From Delphinapterus leucas (taxonomy: Eukaryota > Chordata > Mammalia > Artiodactyla > Monodontidae): DNA of 64,000 nucleotides. The notes beneath the pieces were generated by a model. It made no database searches. It worked only from the letters and a program-made list of their open reading frames with translations, and was not told the DNA's origin. The position numbers and the translations under genes were made by a program. Where the stretch lies: assembly GCF_002288925.2 (NCBI RefSeq), contig NW_022098067.1:862203-926202 (forward strand), in the 5' to 3' direction. Shown piece after piece: positions 26,300 to 38,069 of this stretch (its first letter is position 1; each line of letters begins with the position of its first letter).

Positions 26300-26455
26300 A
26301 AACAAGTTAAATAAAATTAAAAATGTAATTTCTCAATACACTAGCCACATTTAAAGTTCTCAATAGCCACATTTGGGTAGTGGCTGCCATTTTGGACTGA
26401 ATGAAAATATATTTATCTCTGTAGAAAATTCTGTTAGACAATGCTGACTAGGCTT
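26300..26455. repeat. Old non-autonomous hAT-type element (MER family)
   Basis: It contains 'ctagccacatttaaagttct', 'caatagccacatttgggta' and 'gttagacaatgctgact'. These match the reverse of a common mammalian hAT-Charlie MER element whose ends read like 'cagYgctgtccaata'. A related copy is at 31080-31380. The name is uncertain. Confidence 0.5.
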
Positions 26456-27002
26456 CTTGGTGGGAAACAGTATTTGATGGTTAAGTTCAAACTCTTTTTA
26501 AAAACAAATTTGGAATATCATATCATATATACTCTATCATTTTTAAGAAGTTAGAATGCAATGAAAGAGACACTTCCAAAAACATACTGAAAAAAATTTA
26601 GTTTCTTTTTAGTGCTTTGGGGGATATTCAATTGATAGTACCTCAGGAGCATATTATAAATATCATATTTCAGTTCAGCTGGTAAACATTTATTGAACCC
26701 CCATTGAACCCCCATTATGTGCCTGCATTTGAGGATGATGGTCAAAATGAAGGATGTAAAAATAAAAGACCCTATCCTCAAGATACCTACACAACCTTGA
26801 AGAGGAGACTGACATAACAAGTTAACTTTAAAAACTTAGTGTGAAATCTAAGGTATTGTGCATAGCCTAAGATATCTGATTACTTGTACATTATAAATAT
26901 TTCAATTTTAAATAAATAGGAATGTGTATATCTTCTATAGCTATTCATATTTTAATTCCTGAAAATTATCTCTTTCTGACATTTGATGCTTTATTTTCAC
27001 AG
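26456..27002. other. Intron end before exon; possible L2/MIR traces only
   Basis: A duplicated 11-mer (ttgaaccccca twice near 26694-26713) and L2-like words occur. Otherwise nothing is recognised before the acceptor at 27002. Confidence 0.4.
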
Positions 27003-27084
27003 GGCTGTGGTCTGCTCTGTGGATAGCCTTAAATTTGTGGCCTCATGGAAAGGTCGACTGCAAGAAGCAAAGCTGCAAATTAAG
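27003..27084 (+). CDS. DYNC2H1: DYNC2H1 coding exon (third from last)
   Basis: The exon starts with the G that completes the split Arg codon (AG/G). It reads AVVCSVDSLKFVASWKGRLQ and on to EAKLQIK at phase 0. The acceptor is 'gctttattttcacag'. The donor 'AAG|gtatta' is the weakest of the set. The peptide belongs to the dynein-2 heavy-chain C-terminal domain. As I remember the mammalian protein, the third and fourth residues after the split Arg are Gly-Arg, whereas this sequence has Val-Cys. The change comes from three adjacent bases or a compensated indel pair, and the frame is preserved. The rest of the exon looks conserved. Confidence 0.92.
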
Positions 27085-28019
27085 GTATTAGAATAATTTT
27101 AGATGTTTATCTGAGTCAAAAATTATGTAATTACCAACTGTGATAAAGAGATTTTGCTCCAATCTCAAAGTCACCTATCTCTATAGTGTAAGATCAGCAG
27201 AGATAGATTATATTACCTGTGTGAAAAATCAAAGTAAGTTAAGATTTAACATGAAACAACCTGTACAAGATACAACATGTTCTAATGCAAAAATAAGAAT
27301 CTTAGGAATATAACATAGTATTTGAAAATATAACTTTGGTAAAAAAATGATATAAATCTTGAAGTTCTGTTAGGTTACCTGTTCTAACATTCAAGTCAAT
27401 AAATATTTGCTATACAATAAAGTATGTATAAAATGTGTGAAAAATTTAGACCAAATATTGTCCTTAGGGAGTTTACAATTTGTGAGTATATTAGTTCACT
27501 GTTAAAATCAAGCCAACTATGTTAAAAAAAAATTAAGCCATCTTTTGCAGTATAAATTTTCCTAGCTAGCTTTTCTGCTAAAAATGCATTACTCTTGCAA
27601 TAATAGATAATATAGATAACCATTCAAATATTAATAACAAAATTAATGAAATGCTTCCCCCAACAACTCCAATCTTCTTCCATGTCATTGGCATTCTCTA
27701 CCATTCTTTCCCATTCTTGCACATAGAATTGCCCTCTTAACTTTTTTCCACTGCTAATATAAGATGCTGCATGTTGTAGTAAAATTATCTCTATACATCT
27801 GTGTTGGTCTGTCTTATGATATTGTAATGACATTGAAGATAAAGACTGTCTTATCCATCTTCAGATCCCCAGTATCTAGTTCAGTATATTACATATAATT
27901 AAAATAAATGTAAAACCATAGTTCTTTAACTTAGTTAACCTTAGGCAACTGACTTTTCAGAAGTTCTATTTATATAATTCTAGTTCTCAGGCCAACAATT
28001 TTCTTTTCATATCACTACT

Positions 28020-28210
28020 GCTTTCTAACATACTATATAATTTATTTATTATATTTGTTGTTTGTTGTCTGTCTTATTCTACTGGAATGTAAGTCCCATG
28101 AGCGTAGTCACTTTTTTTCCAGTTTTGTTGTATCTCAGATACCTCAAACAATACCTCGTACATAATAAGCGCTGCATTAAAACCTTGTTGAATTGTTGAG
28201 TTGAAGGCCA
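28020..28210 (+). repeat. L2 LINE 3' end remnant
   Basis: 'tggaatgtaagtcccatgag', 'cctcgtacataataagcg' and 'ttgttgaattgttgag' follow the L2 3' terminal order. Confidence 0.6.
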
Positions 28211-28769
28211 ACAATAGGAGAGGCACTATAATAGGCATTATTAACATCAGCTGTAATGGTATAGTGTGCCAGAAATTTGATCATTAACAATAAGCTAGGT
28301 CTTTCTTTCTCTTTTGGCTCTATAGATTGCTATAAAATTCTCCATTGAAGCTGAAGAAATTAGCAGGTTCTCTTTCATCCTTCGCATTTTATTTTAACCT
28401 TAGCCTCTAGCCCGTAAGAGCTACCTTAGCTATTATTGGTGCACATAAACCGTTGCCTAGCTGTTAAGGAGAGGGAGGGAATACATGATGTATAATCCAG
28501 GAATCATGCAGTTTACCTGGTTGTGTGGTCTCTTAGCAGCTGTGAAGCACACACATAATATGGTAGTATCATTGTTTGGGTATATTGATATAAAAAACAA
28601 GGGAAATGAGTTTTATTTTGTGTCAAGGTGTGTTCATATTTCCAGAACTATTTCGCTCCTGTTCTTACAAAATAGAAATAAAATGATCTACAACCAGAAA
28701 ACCCCAAGCATATATGTTATGTTTTATAGATGGGGGAAAAAGGCTGGCAGTTAATAAAGCAAGATTCTA

Positions 28770-28988
28770 GGACTTCCCTGGTGGCGCAATGGTTGAGAGT
28801 CCGCCTGCCGATGCAGGGGACATGGATTCGTGCCCCAGTCCGGGGAGATCCCACATGACACGGAGCGGCTAGGCCCGTGAGCTATGGCCGCTGAGCCTGC
28901 GCGTCCGGAGCATGTGCTCCACAACGGGAGAGGCCACAGCAGTGAGAGGCCAGCGTACCGCAAAAAAAAAAAAAAAAAAAAACTAAAA
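28770..28988 (+). mobile_element. Cetacean tRNA-derived SINE (CHR type)
   Basis: It begins 'gacttccctggtggcgcaat' and ends 'gccagcgtaccgc' plus an A-rich tail. It is flanked by the perfect 10-bp duplication caagattcta at 28760-28769 and 28989-28998. It sits in the DYNC2H1 intron in sense orientation. Confidence 0.94.
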
Positions 28989-29079
28989 CAAGATTCTAAT
29001 CTTAGTTCTACAAAACAGAGCCATGTGACTTTTAAAAACAATGAAGCAGTCTGAGCCTTTGTTGTCTCTTTTATCAATG

Positions 29080-31079
29080 GATATAAATAATAACTTCCTT
29101 GACATGTTTATTATGAGGGTCTCTGAAAACCTATGTGTGTGTGTGTTTTATTATTTCTTTTAACTTGATTTGGATTAGGTTTCATTAGGCAATATTTATT
29201 TTTTAATTAGAAACAAAAGTGTATTTTAATAAAAGTTCTCTGCTCTTATCCAGTAAAGCAGAATTCTGTCATTTGACATTCATGAAAGCTACTATATTGT
29301 TAAAAACCAAAATATTCATTGGTCAATATATTCAGGAACATTATAAGTTTGATACAATTATATCTTACAACTTTAAGTTAAAAAAGCCATCCCTACACAT
29401 GGGATTTGAGGTAATTCAACAGAATTTTTCCTCTCTTTGGCCCCTCATTCATATGAGCTATAGAAGCACTTTTCCTAATTTCTTACCTGCAGTTCCAGAT
29501 ATATTTATCAGATAAAACGTTTTTGTAAGCCCCTCACTGTTTGCACTTGGCAAAATCAGCAAGTTAAATAACTCATTTAGGTTCCTCTTAATCAAATTTT
29601 TCAGCAAAAGGATTATTTTGATAGGAGAATATTGGATTTGAATTATGTTTGAATTTTACTGTCACTGCAGAATTTAATTTATTTTGAATGTATTTCAATC
29701 TCTACCACCCTAGACTGAATTAAACCAGTGAAATGTTCAAGCAAGGCTATAGTTCCCACACCAATCAATATTTCAACCCCCTAGACCAGCTTAAGGGAAC
29801 ATGTATGTATATTGATTTTTTTAGATCCTGAACATGACCCTCTAAACTTTCCTCACTACCATTATTGATTTATTATTTGTTAAACAGCAGTTGTGAAACT
29901 TAGTACTGGAAAATGTGTAAATCAAGCACCCGTTCAGCTTGCGTTCTAGATCTTGCCCAAGGCTGTGAAAGTTTTGCCCTGACAAATCTGGGTAGCTTCC
30001 AGCTCCCTCCTTGACTGCTGATGCTGCCAAACACAAAAGGCAAAAACAAGTCTTTTACCTTGGCAAATCAGGCTTATTAAAAACATTTTAGTCTTGTTAA
30101 TAATGCACAATTCCCTAGGATACCTGAAAGCTGCTGCTCCTTTGGGACCTGGTAGAGTCATATAGCCGCGTATGCTTGCCAGTTCATTTCGGCTGCTTCA
30201 TGCCAGGCTAGAGTCTGCCCATATACCAAGTGGTTATTATGCTATTCATATTTCAGTTCCCTCCCTTGTAAAGCTTACCAGGAAATAGAAGTTAAAACAA
30301 TGAAGAAATTAGACATTTAGACATGTGAGGGTTCATGAGGAGAATGGCTTCATCAGAATTGGGAGTTAGGAGCTTTAGACGCATCCTCCCCAAATGAGTA
30401 TAAGTAGCTTATCAGTCCAGCAGTGGACAATCTACCAAAAAAAGAAATCCTTAAATAGTTCATTTTAAGACATATATTTCTGACAGTTTTCATTTTAAAA
30501 CTGAGCACTTAATGTGAATATGCTTATATAGTCATTATAAAGTAGAGATTGTTTTTAAATCATGGGGGAACTATAAGAGTGCTTAGTAATATAATTTTCT
30601 CTAAAAGTCAATCTCTAAAATGAGTTGGTATGTGCAAACTAGTACAATATAAAACCAGTTCAACAAAAAATGATTTTTCTTAAGAACTTAAGTAACTACA
30701 GCAACCAGAGGTTTTTAATCTATTTGATATTCTTGTAGCATTAAATGCTTTGACTGTCTTACTATGTTTCCACCAGTTTAAAGGACTTTTAATTCTTAGT
30801 TGACTATACTGTTTAGGTAGCCTTGCCAATTTAATGCTGTCTTCTCATGCTCTGCAAATATAGCAGGAAGCTGAAAACTGGCTCAAATTTCCTGTTTTGA
30901 AAGTCTTTCTGCTACGAAACATTCCGACTTTACTTGACACTACTGAAAAAAAGTCAGTGTGCTGGTATTATGTACTAAGTTCCATCAATGGTTCTAGTAC
31001 TTCCCCAGCTTTCAAAAACTTCCAAGAAACCTGTTTGTATTTCTTTCCCTAGAACACTCTCCTTCTTCAACCTATATCA
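29080..31079. other. Intron sequence without recognised features
   Basis: There is a short (TG) run at 29135-29145. I see no exon, RNA gene or clear repeat; open frames are short and lack domains. Confidence 0.45.
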
Positions 31080-31380
31080 AGCCACATATGTAATTTTATA
31101 TTTTCTAGTAGTTACATTAAAAAAAGTAAAAGAAACAGATAAAAATAATTTTAATATTATTTTATTTAACCTAATATATACAAAATATTGTTGCTTCAAC
31201 ATATAATAACTATTTTAAAATTATGAATGATATATTTTACTTTCCTTTTTATTGTATAAAGTCCTTGAAATCCATCATATATTCCATATTTATGGCACAT
31301 CTCAATTCAGACTAGTAACATCTCAATGCTCAATAGCACATGTGGCCATGGCTACTGTATTGGATAGTAGCTCTAGACAG
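31080..31380 (-). repeat. Old non-autonomous hAT-type element (MER family)
   Basis: The right part reads 'cacatctcaattcagactag' and 'aatagcacatgtggccatgg', then 'ctactgtattggatag'. The left part has the AT-rich centre with 'gccacatatgtaatttt'. It resembles the element at 26300. Confidence 0.5.
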
Positions 31381-31459
31381 AGAAGGTAATTCCCTAGAGA
31401 AAATTTAAATATTCTCTGATCTTCAAGTTTTTTCCAAATTTTTGTAGTATTTTTCCTTA

Positions 31460-32060
31460 TTAAACAATTGCAAACAGATACAGAAGGAGAGAGAATAGTA
31501 AAATGAATCTCCATATGCAAAGTTTTCAAGATTTAGAAACATTCCTTCTTTTTCTCTTTTTGATTGTCTTTGCTGAAGCAATTCCAGACATTGTTTTGTT
31601 TTACTCCTCCATTTCTCAAAAAAATTTTTTTCTTAAATACAATATATTATCACACATACAAAAATTAACAATAATTCCTTGGCGTCATTTAATACTCAGT
31701 TCATAACAATATTTACCACTGTCTCAAAAACAACTCTTTTCCAATAGTTTGTTCAAATGAGAGTCAAGGTCCAGACACTGTGTTTGGTTATTATGTACCT
31801 TATGTCTTTTCACATCTAGATGAGGTTCCTCTTATTATTTCATACCACTGTTTGTTACAGAATCAAGGTTACTTCTCTTATAGAATGATCTACAGTTGAT
31901 ATTCATGTCTTGGCTTCCTTGTGTTATTATGTAACTTTTGTTCTTCTGTCCCTCGTTTCTTATAAAATGGAAGTTAGTTGTAGATGAAACAAATTTTTCT
32001 AAATCTGTTATTCCTTCTGCATTTATTAGCTGAAATTTTCTTCAAAGAAGCCTAATCAAC
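31460..32060. repeat. Old LINE-1 3' region (L1M-type)
   Basis: The ordered words 'gagaatagtaaaatgaatct', 'caattccagacattg', 'aattaacaataattcct', 'gtccagacactgtgtttggt' and 'aaaatggaagttagttgt' match a common old L1 3'-end text. Orientation and subfamily are not settled. Confidence 0.45.
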
Positions 32061-32659
32061 TAGGTCTATGTGGTTACCTAGATACCATGGAATTTTATAT
32101 AGAAAATAAAGGATAAATGATTTTTTAAAAAAATTTAAACTAGGGATATTCAGAATATGGTGTTGATACACTGTTTCCCACAGTGTTCAATAACATTTCT
32201 TCTGTTTTTAAGTATCAGTGTGAACTTCTTATATTTAATGTGCTTCTGTAAATTGCATTTATTATTCTTTTTCATGTGCAGTATCCCTAGTCTTTGGCTT
32301 ATGTGTAGAGCCTCCTCATGTTGACCTCTGTATCTTATTTTTGGTAAAGTTTTATAGTGAAGCATAATATCATACAGTAAGTTGCACAAATCTTAAGAAT
32401 ACAACTTTATGAATTTTTTAATAAGCAAACAGACCTATGAAACCATTATACAGATTAATTTCAATATTTTAGGACACTTTTCCCTCAGAATTTCTTTTTA
32501 TAATTAAATGGACCTAACACATTCAGTACAAACTTTATTTTTCTTTCATTCTAAGAGATATACTTAATATATCCCCCTAGATATTTGTCTACCCATTTTT
32601 CTTTCCTCCTTTTATATATTATATTGTATAATGTATTCTGATTTTAAACAGTTGAGATC

Positions 32660-34560
32660 TTCAGGTGAAGATGGCCCAGGGAGCTAATGATTCATCCTGT
32701 CTGCTCCAGATAGATATATAATGATAGAAAAAATATAAAAAGAAGAAACCACAAACATCAGTATTTCATTGCATCAGAAGCAGGACAAAGTAAAATTGTG
32801 ACTAAGTCTGAAAGTACAGGTCTTGAGCTCCAAGTCCAGAGGTAGGAAGCAATGAACAGTATGGCCCCAGCAGAGTGAAAGGAATTAGTGGTGCTATATG
32901 TGAAATGGAGACTGAAACAAGGGTCATTGCTTAAATCCAGGACTGAGATTAGGCTCTCCAGCTCTCCAATAAAAGGAGACTGAATAAAGTTATTCAGTTA
33001 AGGGAGCTGAAAGATAAAGGCATAGACTTAATATTAGATATTGAGCCACACTAACCACCAGATCAATAGCTTAGAACTGCAATATCTCCAACACCTGCAG
33101 AACAGAACCTCCAAACTGGCATTGTAAATTTTATAGCTATGTAGATTTGGAAATGTCACTATAGAGGTATGTGGGAGAAAAATAAAATACCCCTCAAGAT
33201 GAACCTAGAAACCCAAATCCAAATAAATGGGGAAAAAATCTAATCCTAGAAAAGAAAATGAGCAAAATCATTAGGTTAATCAACATCTGGTCATTTCATT
33301 TATTATTACTTTTGGGAAAATCTGATAAAAAATGTTAAAATATTTAGTTTCCGTAAACAGTTGTAAGAAAGAATAACTTGCACTAAAAAAATTATCAGAA
33401 CTCACAGAATAGAAACAGGCAGAAATAATACAGTTATATGTAGGTAGATGTGAAAACCAATCAGTAGTCTTGGAGATGAAAAATATAATCTTTAAATGAA
33501 ATATTGATAGATTAAATATACTCTACATTAGATACAATTGAAAAAAGACATATTAATTGGAAGTTAGTGCTAAGGAATTAACTCAGAACTGATCACAAAT
33601 GTAAAGTGTTAAAAATATGAAAGAGATATCATCAGACATAGAGGATAGTTTAAGGCATTCTATCCTACTTGTAAAAGGATTTCTACTATAGAACAGACAG
33701 AATGGCAGAGAAGCAAAATTTGAAAAATTAGTTGCAGGGATTTTCCAGAATTGGAAAATGGTAAGAGTTCTCAGGTGAAATGCACATGCAAAGTACCAAA
33801 AAAATTAACTAAAAGTATATTCAAGTTCACACCTCGTTACACTATAATGAAACTATACAATATCAGGGTTAAAGTGAAAAAATCTTAAAAGCTACCAGAT
33901 AGAAAAGTCAAAGTTCCAACCAAAAAAAAAATACAAAAAAACAAAAAATAACATCAAATAGATTACTCATCAGCTCACTAGATGCCAAAAGGCAATGGAG
34001 TGAGTAATATATTCAAATTGATGAGGAATAGTAATTGTTAACCTCAAACTTTATTCCCATCTAAAATATCATTCAGTAATGAAAGCAATAAAAAGATATT
34101 TCCAGAAACCCAAACACCACAAGGGCTTACCACTCTCAGAACCTCAAAGAATGTTAATGTTTCATTAAAACATGAAAAAGAAAAGCCAGAGAGAAAACAA
34201 AATATACCAAAAATAATAGTGAGCCCAAAAATTACAAAATAATTTAATTTTAGCATGTAATTTAAATTAAGTATTGACTGTAAAATATAACTTTTTATTA
34301 TGTTTAAACTAAAACTAAAACTCTAAACAGTAATAATTAGATTAGAAATAACATGCTAAAATAAAATCCATGTCATGTTCAGAAGTACTGAATAACTAAG
34401 AATTCATTAGAAAATGTCACTATTGTCACTAACATTAGAAAATGTTACTATTCAAAAGATATGGTTAAAAGCTTAAAAATAGATACGCAGTCCATTAGCA
34501 GAAAAGGAGAAAAATTAAAAAGAAATAAAGAGGAAAACTATATATTAAATATACTGAAAA
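32660..34560 (+). repeat. HAL1-like / L1 ORF1-like LINE remnant
   Basis: It opens with 'caggtgaagatggcccaggg', in the manner of an L1/HAL1 5' end. It contains long A-rich text that decays an ORF1-like region: 'tgccaaaaggcaatggagtg', 'atattcaaattgatgagg', 'aatatcattcagtaatgaaa'. The last parts correspond to the ORF1 C-terminal domain. No open frame longer than about 70 codons survives. HAL1 (half-LINE, ORF1 only) is the likeliest assignment; a very old L1 5' half is the alternative. Confidence 0.55.
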
Positions 34561-34599
34561 TAATTTCAAATATATGACTGATAACAATAAATATAATAT

Positions 34600-36470
34600 T
34601 TTAAATTGAAGTATAGTTGAATTACAATTTTGTGTTAGTTTCAGGTATACAGCACAGTGATTCAGTTATATATTTTTTTTTTCAGATTATTTTCCATTAG
34701 AGGATATTAGTGAATATAGTTCGCTGTGCTATAGAGTAAATCCTTGTTGCTTATCTATTTTATGTATAGTAGTTTGTATCTGTTAATCTTATATGCCTAC
34801 TTTATCTCCGCCTCCCTTTCCCCTTTGGTAAGTATAAGTTTGTTTTCTTTTTTTTAATTTATTTTTTATACAGCATGTCCTTATTAGTTATCTGTTTTAT
34901 ACATATTAGTGTATATATGTTAATCCCAATCTCCCAGTTCATCCCACCACCAGCACCCCCCCACTTTCCCTCCTTGGTGTCCATACGTTTTTTCTCTACA
35001 TCTTTGTCTCTATTTCTGCCTTGCAAACCGGTTCACCTGTACCATTTTTCTAGACTCCGCATATATGTGTTAATACACGATATTTGCTTTTCTCTTTCTG
35101 ACTTACTTCACTCTGTATGACAGGCTCTTGGTCCATCCACGTCTCTACAAATGACCCAATTTCCTTCCTTTTTATGGCTGAGTAATATTCCATTGTATAT
35201 ATGTACCGCATCTTATTTATCCATTTGTCTGTCGATGGGCATTTAGGTTACTTCCATGACCTGGCTATTGTAAGTAGAGCTGCAATGAACATTGGGGTGC
35301 ATGTATCTTTTTGAATTATGATTTTCTCTGGGTATATGCCCAGTAGTGGGATTGCTGGGTCATATGGTAATTCTATTTCTACTATTTTAAGGAACCTCCA
35401 TACAGTTCTCCATAGTGGCTGTATAAATTTACATTCCCTCCAACAGTGCAAGGGGGTTCCCTTTTCTCCACATGCTCTCCAGCATTTGTTATTTGTAGAC
35501 TTTCTGATGATGTCCATTCTAACTGGTGTGAGGTGATACCTCATTGTAGTTTTGATTTGCATTTCTCTAATTAGTGATGCTAATTAGAGCCTTTCATGTG
35601 CCTCTTGGCCATCTGTATGTCTTCTTTGGAGAGATGTTCATTTAGGCATAAGTTTGTTTTCTGTGTCTGTGAGTGTTTGTTTTGTATACAGATTCATTTG
35701 TATTATTTTTTAGATTCCATATATGTGATATCATAATATTTGCTTTTCTGTCTGACTTATTTCATTTAGTATATTCTTTAGGGCCATCCATCTTGCTGCA
35801 AATCACAGTATTTCATTCTTTTTATGGCTGAGTAATATCCCATTGTATATGTATACCACATCTTCTTAAGTCAGTTGTCTGTTGATGGGCACTTGGGTTG
35901 TTTCCATATCTTGACTATATAGTTCTGTGATGAACATTGGGGTGCATGTATCTTTTCAAATTAGAGTTTTCATCTTTTTCATATATATGCCCAGGAGTGA
36001 GATTGCTGGATCATATGGTAACTTTATACTTAGTTTTTAAGGAATCTCCCATTCTTCACAGTGGCTGCACCAATTTACATTCCCACCAACAGTATGAGGG
36101 TTCCCTTTTCTCCACAACCTCTCCAGCATTTATTATTTGTAGGCTTTTTGATGATACCCATTCTGACAGGTGTGCGGTGATACCTCATTATAGTTTTGAC
36201 TTACATTTCTCTAAAATTAGTGATATTGAGTATCTTTTCATGTGTCTGTTGGCCATCTGAAAGTCGTCTTTGGAGAAATGTCTATTTAAGTCTTCTGCCC
36301 ATTTTTTGACTGGGTAGTTTGTTTTTTCAATATTGTGTTGTGTGAGCTCTTTGTATATTTTGTATATTAACCCCTTGTTGGTACATTGTTTGCAAATATT
36401 TTCTCTCATTCCATAGCTTATCTTTTCATTATGTGATGGTTTCCTTTGCTGTGCAAAGGAAACATTTAAT
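34600..36470 (-). mobile_element. LINE-1 3' half, interrupted by a younger L1
   Basis: 34600-34833 is the reverse complement of an L1 3' UTR ('tgaagtatagttgaattaca', 'tcaggtatacagcacagtga'). After an inserted L1 the same host element resumes at 35663 with 'tgtgtctgtgagtgtttg' and runs through reversed ORF2 C-terminal sequence to about 36470. The - strand frame 36409-36188 reads '[19 protein letters not shown]', matching L1 ORF2. Its own target duplication was not found. Confidence 0.85.
34849..35647 (-). mobile_element. Younger LINE-1 nested in an older LINE-1
   Basis: The inserted piece is flanked by the perfect 15-bp direct repeat ataagtttgttttct at 34834-34848 and 35648-35662. It begins with a T-run and a different 3'-UTR type ('tatacagcatgtccttatta'). 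It continues into ORF2 C-terminal sequence (- strand 35562-35248: '[19 protein letters not shown]', '[19 protein letters not shown]') and is 5'-truncated. The host L1 text is continuous once it is removed. Confidence 0.93.
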
Positions 36471-37133
36471 TCAGTGTTAAATCCAAGTTAAAATTCAAGT
36501 TAAAATAAGAAGTATTCAAGGAATTCAGCATTGTATATGAAATAAATTAATGGCTTTAATCCTGTTTTTAGTGAGCAAAGTCACTACTATTACTGTTGCT
36601 AATCCCTTTTGAGTCTCACCTCAAAGAATTGAATCAGATTGATCTTAAAATAGGCTTTTCAAAGTAGGTTGGGGTCATGGTAGTTAGTTATTTGAAATAT
36701 ATTTATGCAATTGTGGTTGGCCTGATACATACTCCCCTTAATAAATGGTTTTGAAACTATAAACAGAACGAAATATGTGTGGGGTTTTTTTTTGGAGTTT
36801 TTGTTGTCATTGTTGTTTTGTTTTTTTATTTTCTTACTTTTGCAACTGCCCCTCTGTTTCAGATGTTTTAATCAGAGGTTTCAAGTGTGAATAACATCCA
36901 AGTACAGATTCTTTTCCTTTTGCTTTAATGATTTTATGCTGTTCCTATTCTGTTAAATTGAAAGCTATGCATTTATAAGCAAAACAAGAATAGTTAGAGG
37001 AAATGGTATTACAGCAAGAGATGCACATTTAGATGCCTTTCACTTAATTATTTGCGTTCAACTCAAATAGTATATTTGTACAGATGTCAAGAAGCAGCCT
37101 CAACAATGCTGTTCTTTTAAAATAATGTAAACA

Positions 37134-37524
37134 GACATAGCCCCTATGGTTACCAAAGGGGAAAGAGGGAGAGAGGGATAAATTAGGAGTTTGGGATTAA
37201 CATATACACACTACTATGCATAAAATAGATGACCAACAAGGACCTACTGTATAGCACAGGGAGCTATACTCAATATTTTGTAATAACCTATAAGGGGAAA
37301 GAATCTGAAAGAAATAGATATATATGTATGTATAACTGAATTACTTCACTGTACACCTGAAATTAGCACAATATTGTAAATCAACTATACTTCAATTAAA
37401 AAAAGATTAAAGTAAAAGAAAAGAGAGATCAGGTGTTGATATAGTTAATATTTTCAAATGTCTCTCTTGTGGAAATAAAGAAAGTACTGGAATTCAAAAA
37501 AATATCTACTTGAAAAAATAAAAT
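37134..37524 (+). mobile_element. 5'-truncated LINE-1 3' end with candidate 3' transduction
   Basis: An L1 3' UTR runs from 37134 to about 37396 ('ggacctactgtatagcacag', 'actgtacacctgaaattagc', 'caactatacttcaatt') and is followed by an A-rich tract to 37422. About 73 bp of non-L1 sequence follow, with AATAAA at 37474-37479, an A-run from 37496, and a second A-rich tail. The perfect 15-bp repeat aaaataatgtaaaca lies at 37119-37133 and 37525-37539. The duplication therefore encloses the extra segment, as expected if the L1 transcript read through its own poly(A) signal. Confidence 0.82.
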
Positions 37525-37979
37525 AAAATAATGTAAACAAATGAGCTCTGATCTCAGTAATTATTTCTTTGCATCCAAGGGATATGTGTCATGCACAATA
37601 AGGTACTAATGACTAAGATAGACTTCTAACAAACTTTTAATAGAAAAATATGAAGTTTGCCCCATAAGTATATATGTTAAGTATAAATAGCATTTTAATA
37701 TGGCTTATCATTTAAAGGAGGTGAAAAATAGAGTGGAAGTACAGTATTGATCAAATTAGAAAGCATGCTCTAACACATCGCCTAGCTCTTTGATGTATAA
37801 ATTAAGTGATGGATAGACTCAGTTATCTAGGACAAATTTGGGAAATATTTTGCAAAATCAAATATAAGCAAAAATTTTTTGATTGGAATTATTTAAATAA
37901 TTTCCAATCAAACCTTATTTTGCCTTATTTAAATGGATACACTATATGAAACAATTCTAAATGTCTAGAAATTTGAATA

Positions 37980-38065
37980 TGGATTAGATTAAATGAACAA
38001 TAATAGCTAATACTTATTGAGCATTTGCTGTATATCAGGCAATTTTCCAAGTGTTTTAAATATAA
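37980..38065 (-). repeat. MIR/L2 fragment
   Basis: 'ctaatacttattgagcattt' followed by 'caagtgttttaaatataatg' is the usual reversed MIR core-to-tail text. Confidence 0.5.
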
Positions 38066-38069
38066 TGTT

